From GCA-2718815 sp963578105 (GTDB lineage: Bacteria > Planctomycetota > Planctomycetia > Pirellulales > Pirellulaceae): DNA of 64,000 nt. The notes beneath the pieces were generated by a model. The model was not told the origin of the DNA and searched no databases. It was given only the letters and a program-made list of their open reading frames with translations. Each line of letters opens with the position of its first letter. Within the stretch, counting starts at the first letter, position 1. The position numbers were made by a program, and so were the translations under genes. The stretch spans positions 62,001-126,000 of the forward strand of contig CAUZBP010000005.1 in NCBI GenBank assembly GCA_963578105.1. The letters run 5' to 3'. Below are positions 36,117 to 44,900 of this stretch, in pieces.

Positions 36117-37748
36117 TCACTTTTTACGGTAACCCTGAGGTAGCCCCCGTAAGAAAGACGACAACGAACTCAACGGTACCACGCCGATTTCGTCGGCGTA
36201 TTGCTGCCACAGATTGCGGAGTCGGTCAACAAGTTCCGGACGACTTGCGGCCAGGTTGGCCGATTCGCCGCGGTCCGAGTGAAGATCGTACAATTCCCAG
36301 GGTCCCTGATGCTCGGCGACAAGCTTCCAGTCGCCGTGGCGAATTGCCCGATTGCCGGTGTGTTCCCAGAAAAGGAACTCGTGCGGCTGGCACTTCTGGT
36401 CACGAAAGACCGGCAGGAGGCTCAGCCCGGTGACCGGTGTTGTGGGCCTGCCGTCGACGCGTTTTGGCATCGAGCCGCCGGCCAGTTCTACCACCGTCGG
36501 CAAGATATCGATCACGTGACCGACATGATGAGTCAGTTTGCCGCGAGCGGCGATCCCTCGCGGCCAATGTGCGATCAGCGGAGTAGCAATGCCGCCTTCG
36601 TGCATCCAAATCTTGTGCATGCGCAGCGGGGTGTTGGCCGCGTTCGACCAGCCCACCTCCATGCAAAGGAACGTGTCGGCGCTGCCAGGGGGTGCCCGGA
36701 GATCATTGCCGTCGCCACGCACAATGTACTCGGCACTTGCGCCATTGTCCGAAAGAAACAGGACCAACGTGTTCTCCAGGGCGCCGGTCGCTTCGAGTTG
36801 TTCGACAACGCGCCCGACACCGCGATCGATGCAGTGAATCATGGCCGCGTGCAGGGCCATACGTTCGTCCCACATCTTCTGTTCTTCCTCGCTCAGGCTG
36901 TCCCAGGCCTGAGCATCGGGATCGCGGGGCGACAGGTCGCAGGAGACAATTCCGAGTTCGTGTTGGCGATTGAGCCGCTCTCGACGGATGACATCCCACC
37001 CCTGCCGGTACCTGCCGCGAAACTTCTCAATGTCGCGTGGCAATGCGTGCAACGGAAAGTGCGGTGCCGTGTATGCCAGGTACAGGAAGAAGGGTTGATC
37101 GCCTCGATACGCTGCGTGCGCCTTCAGATAGCGAATGGCGCGTTCACTAAGTGCCTCGGTCGCGTAGTAATCACCATCGGCACCGGGCCGCTCGACGCGC
37201 CGGTCCTCGTCGTAGACAATTTGCGGGTTGAAGAAGTTGTTCTGCGTTCGCAGGTAGTAGGAGCGGTCGAAACCTCGCCCCAACGGCCAGGTTTCGTTCG
37301 GTGTTGGTGAGTTGTTCAGGTGCCACTTGCCCACGTGGTAACAGTCGTAGCCCACGGTTTTCAAAACTTCCTGGATCATCAGGCCGTGCTGGCGGCTGTT
37401 TCCGCGATAGGCGGGCGGGGCAGATGCGCCATAAGTCCACGCGTGCCCTGCCTGATGAGGATACAACCCGGTGAGTAACGCCGCCCGCGTCGTCCAACAG
37501 CGGCCCGTATTGTAAAACTGAGTGAAGCGTAATCCGCCGGCGGCCAGCTCGTCGAGCGCGGGGGTGTCGATCTCGCCTCCGTAACAACCGAGGTCGGAAT
37601 AGCCCATGTCATCGGCCATGATCAGAACCACATTGGGGGGCTGATCGCCAAAGGCGCGGAGTGTCCACGCCAGATGCATTGCGCAAGGCACAAAACACGA
37701 GACGGCAACTGTCGAAGCAACTCGAGCCAGGGCCTGGAATCGAAACAT
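36117..37748 (-). CDS. Secreted sulfatase with CWTTR active-site motif
   Basis: 543 residues from the ATG at 37748, which has GGAGG nine bases upstream and begins the signal peptide (FQALARVASTVAVSCFVPCA). The type I sulfatase fold is complete: NVVLIMADDMGYSDLGCYGG (metal-binding Asp pair at ~46-47), YLAYTAPHFPLHALP, LVLFLSDNGASAEYIV and the late FWEHTGNRAIRHGDWKLV. At the position where the cysteine to be converted to formylglycine occurs (Cys84) the motif reads C-W-T-T-R-A-A-L-L-T-G instead of C-x-P/A-x-R. Conversion may still work, but the Pro-to-Thr change is unusual. Substrate: a sulfated polysaccharide is likely. Confidence 0.93.
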   Translation of the reverse strand: MFRFQALARVASTVAVSCFVPCAMHLAWTLRAFGDQPPNVVLIMADDMGYSDLGCYGGEIDTPALDELAAGGLRFTQFYNTGRCWTTRAALLTGLYPHQAGHAWTYGASAPPAYRGNSRQHGLMIQEVLKTVGYDCYHVGKWHLNNSPTPNETWPLGRGFDRSYYLRTQNNFFNPQIVYDEDRRVERPGADGDYYATEALSERAIRYLKAHAAYRGDQPFFLYLAYTAPHFPLHALPRDIEKFRGRYRQGWDVIRRERLNRQHELGIVSCDLSPRDPDAQAWDSLSEEEQKMWDERMALHAAMIHCIDRGVGRVVEQLEATGALENTLVLFLSDNGASAEYIVRGDGNDLRAPPGSADTFLCMEVGWSNAANTPLRMHKIWMHEGGIATPLIAHWPRGIAARGKLTHHVGHVIDILPTVVELAGGSMPKRVDGRPTTPVTGLSLLPVFRDQKCQPHEFLFWEHTGNRAIRHGDWKLVAEHQGPWELYDLHSDRGESANLAASRPELVDRLRNLWQQYADEIGVVPLSSLSSFLRGLPQGYRKK

Positions 37749-38035
37749 GCCGCAGATCCTCCGATTTGTTCCCATAAGTACGCCCTCGAGACAAGCCACC
37801 TTCATACTCAATCCATCGAGACATTAAAAGGGACTTTGGTGCAGGACCTTGTGTTTTCGCATGCTTCGTGTTCGGGGCGCTCGAGACTCTGGTGGCGCCG
37901 GGTACACTGCGGAAACGGTGACGACACTATGGTAAACTACAACCACGCAGCTTCACTGAAATGACTTGTCAACCGAGACAACTCCGTGACAACGTTCGTC
38001 CGCATTTCCACCGTAGTCCAGGTCGTCCTTGCGCT
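37749..38035. other. Intergenic, no gene seen
   Basis: Upstream region of the sulfatase gene, holding its GGAGG RBS and presumably its promoter. No gene recognised between it and the sialidase-like remnant. Confidence 0.4.
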
Positions 38036-38140
38036 GCAATTGACGACCAAAACGATGGCGGCTATCCCAGCAGCATCCAGCTCCCCGGCGGCCAGGTCCT
38101 GACGACGTACTACGCCATTCGGGTCGCGGGTTACCAGGGG
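38036..38140 (+). pseudogene. Possible C-terminal remnant of a sialidase/BNR-repeat protein
   Basis: A plus-strand frame reads NDGGYPSSIQLPGGQVLTTY and continues YAIRVAGYQ, closely resembling the end of planctomycete exo-alpha-sialidase-type (BNR) proteins, in which a GYPSSVQL block precedes the C-terminus. Only about 35 residues remain, with no start or upstream domain, and the frame then runs into the tail of the truncated P450 gene on the other strand. Likely a deletion remnant; the match is short and judged by eye. Confidence 0.35.
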
Positions 38141-38526
38141 TGCTCGGCTGCCAGCTTCTCGATCCGCGGTCGAAGTTCCTGCAGCATGCGCGGCGTGAAC
38201 GCCTGATTGATCAGGCGCCGCAACCGTCCATGGTCCGGCGGGTCCGTCACCAGGAGCCAGTGCGAAAGGTGAGACAGCAGCCCCTGCACGCGCCGTCGCA
38301 GGTTGTCATCCAGCGCCTGGGTATACATGCTCATGCGGTTGGACGACAGCCGTGGATCGCGCAAGCCGGCCAGGACATCGTCGTAGCGTGTCACCAGCCA
38401 CAGGTTCATCGGCTCGCACCAGTGCACCGGATCCTCTTCGCGCAGCCGCTGGAAGAACGGATACGGATCCTGCAGCCGTTCATCGCAAAAGGCCTCGTAG
38501 TCGGGATCGGTGATCCGTATTGCCAT
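38131..38526 (-). pseudogene. Truncated cytochrome P450 (N-terminal fragment)
   Basis: 131 codons encode the N-terminus of a bacterial P450: FQRLREEDPVHWCEPMNLWL, VTRYDDVLAGLRDPRLSSNR, then LLVTDPPDHGRLRRLINQAF with the helix-C region, and TPRMLQELRPRIEKLA. A complete P450 is about 400 residues; the oxygen-binding helix, ExxR and the haem-cysteine loop are all missing, so no active enzyme can be made. The break falls at about 38140, where the sequence turns into the sialidase-like remnant. The ATG at 38526 is four bases from the 13-bp tandem repeat array. Confidence 0.85.
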
Positions 38527-38530
38527 CTCC

Positions 38531-38608
38531 TGGCCTAGTCTCCGGGCCTAGTCTCCGGGCCTAGTCTCCGGGCCTAGTCTCCGGGCCTAGTCTCCTGGCC
38601 TAGTCTCC
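38531..38608. repeat. Tandem repeat, six 13-bp units
   Basis: Six head-to-tail units of gggcctagtctcc (first and last start with t), followed by a partial unit. Four central units are identical. On the minus strand each unit offers a GGAG, close to the P450 start, and a CTAG. The stop codon of the CBM9-like gene (38600-38602) is provided by the sixth unit. Because the unit is 13 bp, changes in copy number would shift any frame read through it. Confidence 0.95.
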
Positions 38609-39550
38609 TGGCCGGGAATCTGGATCCAGTCGCTCCACCATCAGGTAGCGCGGAAACAGGCTGACCCCTTCAGCGAACATCCCCTTGCCCGGGCGGCGGG
38701 CACTGGTGTGGTGATAGACGGGCCCACTGTTGCCGTTGAGTGACACGCTGAGGATGGAAAGTCCGGCTCCTTCCACCACTTGCTCTTGGGTCGCCTGTTG
38801 ATTGTCCAGGGAAAATTTTTCTGCGGGCAACCAGCGTCGCGGCAGACGCAGTTCGCCGCGATAGCCTGTGTCCGTGTCAGATCTGTCGTTAGGCGTTGAC
38901 GGCTTGCCATCCGCCTTTGGCATCATCGACACTGCCGTCTTCAGGGTAAATTCTCCGTCGTCCTGCATCACCATGTCGTCCAGGTAAAAGTATCCGAAAG
39001 AGGTGAAGGCCGTGTTACGTAGAGCCGAATCCGGCTCCAGCAAGACAAGTAACACTTCATTGAAGTGATTGAGCGAATTGTGGTGCAGTTCCCACAAGAA
39101 TTGCCCGTCACCCAGGTGAATGAAGAATTCCACAACGTCTGTTTTTTTTTGCGGGTCCCAAGGCTGCGCGGCTTTTCGGCGGTTGCCGGGCGGTCCTTTC
39201 ACGCGCCCGTCTTCCACCGCAATCAGATCGGAGTCAAACACCTCGTAGCCGATGTACAGATAATGATCGTCCCACAGGAATCTTGCAATCATCGGCGTGG
39301 ACGCGTCACGTTTGCCCGTTCCTTCCATGACATAATTGACGTCAACGGGGGCGCCTGCATGCCACGCGGGTTCGTTTAACTTCCCGTCAATCACGATCGG
39401 TTGATCGGCTTTGATGATCCGTCCGGCCGGCGAAGGAGTCGGTTCAGCGTTGTCATCACCGGCAGCACTGGCACCGCAAGCGGTCGTGAAACCGATCGCC
39501 CAGGCAGCCACGTAAATCCAGGGGTTCATCAACATTCGAGAATGGCTCAT
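38600..39550 (-). CDS. Secreted CBM9-like carbohydrate-binding domain protein
   Basis: About 316 residues from the ATG at 39550 (AAAGAAG upstream); an ATG five codons earlier is possible. Signal-like N-terminus (MNPWIYVAAWAIGFTTACGA). The domain begins IIKADQPIVIDGKLNEPAWH and continues with IARFLWDDHYLYIGYEVFDS, TDVVEFFIHLGDGQFLWELH and a late LSILSVSLNGNSGPVYHHTS, as in family-9-type carbohydrate-binding modules used by xylanases. No catalytic domain is attached, so it probably binds sugars outside the cytoplasm. The C-terminal SRPGD and stop lie in the tandem-repeat array, so the end may have been remodelled. Confidence 0.82.
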   Translation of the reverse strand: MSHSRMLMNPWIYVAAWAIGFTTACGASAAGDDNAEPTPSPAGRIIKADQPIVIDGKLNEPAWHAGAPVDVNYVMEGTGKRDASTPMIARFLWDDHYLYIGYEVFDSDLIAVEDGRVKGPPGNRRKAAQPWDPQKKTDVVEFFIHLGDGQFLWELHHNSLNHFNEVLLVLLEPDSALRNTAFTSFGYFYLDDMVMQDDGEFTLKTAVSMMPKADGKPSTPNDRSDTDTGYRGELRLPRRWLPAEKFSLDNQQATQEQVVEGAGLSILSVSLNGNSGPVYHHTSARRPGKGMFAEGVSLFPRYLMVERLDPDSRPGD

Positions 39551-39656
39551 GCTGCTTCTTTCCATGCTCTTAATCAGGGTTGGTGGGTGAGGAGAATCAT
39601 CGTGCAAACGCCTGGCGTTGTGCGCAGGTCCTGTTGCAGCACAACAGATTACCAGT

Positions 39657-41381
39657 CTAACGGATATAGCCCAAGGAGCGAAGTTGGCGCCTTGTTCGCT
39701 CGTCCAGGGGCGAGTTGATGGGGGTGTTCTCGATCGCTTCCAACCCCCGGTGCCGATAGATGAAGGCACCCTCGCGATCTGGAACCGTTCTCGAACTGAT
39801 CGAGACAGGATGTATCTCCGGGTCAAAGGTGACGGCATGCGACGAGGGCTGATCATCGACGAGCACCTCGACGAGCAATTCGGCGTCACGTGGTTCCGTC
39901 TCGAGATACAGCATCTGCAACCCGTTGCGCGGGTACGTTACCCAGCGTAGTTGGCGACCGTCCTCGAACACATCGATACTGTCCCGCCGTTCATCAAACC
40001 AGGCGGGAATAAACAGTCCGAGTCGATCGTTGTCACCGGCCAACTTCAGTGTCAGCTCATGTTTTCCCGAGCCGCGCAGGTGCAGCAGCCGATAGTCTTC
40101 CACCGCCAGGTTCGACTCGATCCGCGCGCCCAGACGCGCGGCGATCTCCGGATGCTGGTATCGCAGGTCCGTCTGTTCGTCCGGCAGACGATAGAGTTCG
40201 AGTGACTGATCAAAAAGATTGAAGATCGCTTTCCAGGGATAGTCAATCACGCACTGTGCAACCCGCCCGTCGAGAACTGCCTTCGTCTCACTGCTGACGA
40301 CACGTGGCGCGGATGGCTGACCTTCGACCCCGGGTGTCAAGTCGTGCCCCATGAAATGTTTCGGAATGTCCAGGTGGGCTGCCTCCAGAATGGTCGGACC
40401 CACATCCAGGAACGATGCCGGTGTCGCCACCAGTTGATCAGCATGCAACCCACCCGGGTAGCGGATGATCAGTGCCGCGCGGATTTCTTCTTCGTACAGG
40501 GTAGCGCCGTGCAAGGTCCAGCCATGCTCTTCGAACGCTTCGCCGTGGTCGGTTAACACGACGATCATGGTGTCGTCGTCAATCGCTTGGAACAATCGGC
40601 CCAGTTCGTGATCCAGCCAGGCGATTTCAGCGTCGTAGGCAGCGACCAGTTGATCTCGCAGGTGCGAGTTGCGCACAGGAGATTCCGGGCGGCGACCCTC
40701 CCATGCCAGCTGGTGGGCCGCAGATCCGGTCAAGGTCACATCGAATTTTTCGCACCATGTATCCGGAGCTTCGTACGGGTCATGGGCGTCAAAGTAATGC
40801 AGAAAAAGGAACCACGGCTCCTGCGGAGCGCTACCCAGCCAGCGGAGGGCCTGGCCGGTAATTGCCTCACAATTCCCTGCGGGCGTGTCGACCTCGTACT
40901 CATGCCACAGCTCGAATCCCCGACTGAACCCCCAATGAGCCCGCATCTGGCCATTGTTCACCAGCGCGGCCGTGCGGTAACCGGATTGTCGCAACAACTG
41001 AGGCCAGGTCGGAATGTGCTGCGGCAGGACACGACTGATCGAATCGACTCGATGCCGCGACGGTGGCAAGGAAGTGAACAGGGACATGTGAGACGGCAGC
41101 GTCCACGGCGCCTGCGCCCACACGTTGGCGAAGCGGACACTTCCAGAAGCGAGTCGATCGAGATTCGGAGTTGTTTCGCGAGGGTAGCCATAACAACCCA
41201 AGTGGTCAGGACGCACGGTATCAAGTGAAATCAGTACGATGTTCGGCCGGTCGTTCACGCCGCTGATTGATTCTTCACTGGACGACGGTATTTTGGTTGC
41301 CCGCTGATCAGGCTCCCACATCGTCGCGACGACTGCCAGCGCCGTCAGCAAAAGCAGAAGCAGGGCCGCACGAACTTTCAT
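39657..41381 (-). CDS. Membrane-anchored sulfatase-fold hydrolase lacking the formylglycine cysteine
   Basis: 574 residues from the ATG at 41381; the RBS is weak, and the open frame upstream is not protein-like. An N-terminal hydrophobic segment (ALLLLLLTALAVVATMW) anchors or exports it. Alkaline-phosphatase/sulfatase superfamily blocks: NIVLISLDTVRPDHLGCYGY, FLFLHYFDAHDPYEAP, MIVVLTDHGEAFEEHGWTLH. Where sulfatases have C-x-P-x-R it reads APWTLPSHMSLFTS: no cysteine or serine at that position; a threonine is the likely nucleophile, as in phosphatase/phosphotransferase branches. A C-terminal beta-rich domain (~400-540) is added, ending RTRRQLRSLGYIR. It may hydrolyse phosphate or sulfate esters; not a formylglycine enzyme. 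Confidence 0.88.
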   Translation of the reverse strand: MKVRAALLLLLLTALAVVATMWEPDQRATKIPSSSEESISGVNDRPNIVLISLDTVRPDHLGCYGYPRETTPNLDRLASGSVRFANVWAQAPWTLPSHMSLFTSLPPSRHRVDSISRVLPQHIPTWPQLLRQSGYRTAALVNNGQMRAHWGFSRGFELWHEYEVDTPAGNCEAITGQALRWLGSAPQEPWFLFLHYFDAHDPYEAPDTWCEKFDVTLTGSAAHQLAWEGRRPESPVRNSHLRDQLVAAYDAEIAWLDHELGRLFQAIDDDTMIVVLTDHGEAFEEHGWTLHGATLYEEEIRAALIIRYPGGLHADQLVATPASFLDVGPTILEAAHLDIPKHFMGHDLTPGVEGQPSAPRVVSSETKAVLDGRVAQCVIDYPWKAIFNLFDQSLELYRLPDEQTDLRYQHPEIAARLGARIESNLAVEDYRLLHLRGSGKHELTLKLAGDNDRLGLFIPAWFDERRDSIDVFEDGRQLRWVTYPRNGLQMLYLETEPRDAELLVEVLVDDQPSSHAVTFDPEIHPVSISSRTVPDREGAFIYRHRGLEAIENTPINSPLDERTRRQLRSLGYIR

Positions 41382-41723
41382 GACGTTGGTCACTGGTGCA
41401 CCTTGATTTCGTCCCGTCCTCACACGGCGGCACTGCTTGCCCGTCATGCGACTGGCTTGATCTCGTCCGGACCGGACCTGCGGGAATGTCCAGGCGAAAC
41501 AATGGTTCACTCTCTCCGGCCGGGGATTCGTGCGGGAAGTCAGCCTGGATCGTGTTGCCACGGAAAGGGCAACCATGGGAGACAGGATGCCTGGCAAGTG
41601 GTCCCGCGGCCATCCCCGTGGCACGCCGAAGGCCCCTATTGTAACTGCTGTATAAATGGTCTTCCAGTGTGTCAAACTCGGTACGATACGCCCCACCAAC
41701 TCCCGTTTCACCCACAGACCGCC
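41382..41723. other. Intergenic, no gene seen
   Basis: Upstream region of the sulfatase-fold gene. Frames covering it are proline/arginine-rich shadows. Nothing recognised. Confidence 0.4.
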
Positions 41724-41975
41724 ATGCGATTATTGCTTCTGGCAATCACCCTGCTTCACGCTGACGGAGTTGATCGGCAGGACCGTCCGGCTGCGATTTC
41801 GTTTGAGACTGGCGGATCTGTATGCTTTTCAGATCACACGCTGAGCACGTGGGTTTGCAAACGACAATGGCGGACACGAAGCACCCCGCGCGCTGGGGCC
41901 GGCAGGCGAATCCATGGACTCACTGGACCGGAAGACCGCTTCGACAGTTTTAGCCCGACGAACACTCAGTCTTGA
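41724..41975 (+). pseudogene. Short secreted ORF, possibly a truncated gene
   Basis: An 84-codon frame starts with a convincing signal peptide (MRLLLLAITLLHADGVDRQD) and has a short plausible continuation (AISFETGGSVCFSDHTLSTW) before turning into low-complexity arginine-rich sequence that ends across the stop of the next gene on the other strand. It looks like the 5' end of a lost secreted protein. No clear RBS and no family match. Confidence 0.25.
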
Positions 41976-44900
41976 ATCTCATAGATATGTACCGAGGTTG
42001 GGCCATAGTTGTATCCGTACCCCGACGGCATCATGCGGGGGAGTTCTCTGTCGGGGTCCTTGACGTAGCCCATCATGTCGCCTTCGACGGCGTAGGCCTC
42101 GTGCCCGTAGGTATCGGTGCCGACGAAGTCATCGGTGAAGTAGCCGTCTTGGGCGGTGATGGTGCGTTGTTCGAAGAGAGCTTTGATTTTGGTTCCTTTG
42201 GTGAGTCCGGGCACGTTGATTTTAACATCGGGCAGAAGGGCGCGGTCGATGCCGACAGTGTCTTCGCAGAAGACGCGGGCGGTTTTTCCGTTGCGCTGCA
42301 GGGCGGTGTAGTCCCAGTGTGCGTCGCCGTCTTTGCTGAGATAGGCGAAGCCGTCGACAAGTTTTCCGGTGAGGCCGACTTGATCGGCGTCGATTTCGAT
42401 ACGATGCCAGGAGCCGGCGGCGGGCAGTTTGCCGAGAGGAAAGAAGTGTTCAGCTTGGTAGGCGATTCGATCGACTGTGGCGCGGCCGGCGTCTGAGCCG
42501 GCTTTGAGGCCGTCGGCGAATTCGCGGCCCATGACTTTGACAGCGCGGTCGTAGGTGGCGTCATCCGCAATGTAGAAGATCTCGTGCCATACTGAATGGT
42601 TGAGTTCGGTGTACATGAGGATGTTGCCATAAGCGACACGGAATTCCTCGTAGTCAAAGTCGCCGAGGACGACGTTGTGCATGAATCTGCCGTCACCGCG
42701 TACGGCGAGCATGGCCCAATCTGGTTTGTCGTCGGGATCGAAGTAAACGTATTGGATGATCTTGTCGCCGGATTGGATCATTTCGGGCATGGGCATGCCT
42801 CGGAATCCGTGGATGCGGACGCCCCCGGGCTGGGGCCACATGGTGTTGACGGAGTCGCCGGTGTGGCTGGCGCGGCCGGAGTGCTTGATGTCGGTGTTCC
42901 AGTCCCAGTTGCCGGTGGCGATGGGGCCACAATTGGTGGCGAGGATGTAGGTCTTGCCTTGGTGGCTGGTGACTTTGTGGGAGAGGTTGGCGGGTTCGAT
43001 GGTGATGTTGGGGGCGGGGTCCGTGCCGTTAAGAGGGGCTTCCAGGGCGCGGAGTTCTCCGGCGAGACCACGGAGGAAGGAGGGGTCGCCGATGCCCTGA
43101 ATCATGGAGGTGCCGACGGAGCCGCGGACGATGTTTTCGTAGGTTTCGAAGCGGAGGCGCTCGTAGGGATGGTTCTCGTAGAGTTGGGGGAGGTAGGCCC
43201 ACGCGGTGGGGCGATCGGGGTGGGCGCGTTTCATGTAGGGCGTCCAGATGACGTTGAAATCCATGGGGCCCCACATTTCGGTTTCGGCGTGGTTGATGTC
43301 GTACCAGACGAGCTTGGACAGCCACCATGCGTTGTAAGCCCCGCTGGTACTGATGGCCAGCGGCCGCCCGGTCAATTCTGCGATCCACTCGTTCATTGCT
43401 CGATGTTTGGCAACTTGGTCAGCATTCTCAACATCGATTGTCCCCTCCCAACCGCCAGTTTGTATCGTCACGATGTTCTTCAGGCCGCCCGCTTCTACAA
43501 ATTGGACCAGGGCCTCTTGCTCTGCGGAAGTCAATTGAACGTTGGGCCTGGTTCCACCGCCACTGTCGCCCGGCGGTTTGGCCTGCAGCGCGTAGATGTT
43601 GAGGGTGTTCCAAGCGTCCTGGATGCTGGCGAGGTCACCGACATTCCAGAGGCGGTGCCCGGTGAGGCCGAGTTGGGCGATGATTTCCGGGGTGTGGTAG
43701 ATGCGTTGCTGCTGGTGGGTAGCGCCGGTGATGAATTTGGGTTCGCCGTTGATGAGCAGGGCGCCGTCATCGCGGATGGAGACGGATTCGATAGGAGGCA
43801 GGGCCGGGCGCTGGTCCATGCGGCAGAAGGGGTCGGATTGATCGGTGAATAGTTCGTTACCGCCGGCGTCGAGTCCGCGCAGGACGAGGACGGTGTCGCG
43901 GACAGGGTAATCGTGGGGCCAAACCTTCAACGGGCTTAGATCGACTTGAGTGACGATAAGGTTGTTGCGGTCGACCCACCACTGCGGTGATGGCAGGTTG
44001 AACTCGTAGCTTTGTTCTTTCTCGGTGGGTAAGTCGGTGATCGTGGATTGGAACGCTGCCCGCAGATCATCCCATGTCTGCGAGCTGAGGACTTCGCCGG
44101 TGGCGGCGAGCTTCAACTGCATTTCCAGTTTGGTCACTTTGCTGAGGGTTTCATCGGAGACGCCGAGGTTCATGGAGACGGTGACCGGATTCTCCTGGGG
44201 TAGGTTGTAGGATCGGGCGACGTCAAAATCAACGACGACGGGCCACGTATTGAAGGCGTAGTGGGCGCCTGTGATCAAGTTATCATCGCGCACCAGGGCA
44301 ACGCGGAAGGTGGCTTGTTTTTCGAGGTCGGCGGCGAGGTGGTGGACGGTGTAGGGGACGGTGAGCACGGCACGTTGGCCGGGCGCAACGTGGATGGACT
44401 TTGAGGCCGTGTCGACACTTTCTCTGCCGGGGAACGTGGTGGTCAGTCGCAGTTGATAGTTGCCGGCCTCGCCGCCGTTACTGAACTGGTAGGTCAGTGT
44501 GTTGTCGCCGACACGTCGTTGGCCGAAGTCGAGTTTGGCATCGGTTGCGAGGTCGGGCGAGGGTTGGACTGGTGCCGGGATGGTGACGCCTCGTGCGCGG
44601 AGTTGGTCGACGGAGGCGGTGCGTTCTGTGACGCGGACGTCGTCCCACCAGACGGTGCCGACCTGGAGGGATTGGGGTCGGGTGCCGGAGTCGTCGAGGG
44701 TATGTGCGTTGAAGCCCCGGGCGCAGAGTCGCGCGCGAACACCCTTGACGGAGCGGGGCTGGCCGGTGTCAGGGTCGATCGGCGTGGCAAAAAACTTGCG
44801 CACCCACCGCCAGTCGAACGTGCCGTTGCCATACAGAAAGGAGCCGCCAGTGCTATACTCGGGCGAGCGCGGCCGCTGGGCGGGCATCCACACGCCCTCT

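Noticed and set aside
38531..38608. CRISPR array
   Set aside because: The 13-bp units are directly adjacent with no spacers, so it is a simple tandem repeat; no cas genes are present in the window.
42596..43852. 418-codon plus-strand open frame opposite the 1328-residue gene
   Set aside because: Gly/Val/Asp-rich shadow of the C-ending codons of the minus-strand gene; no start signals.
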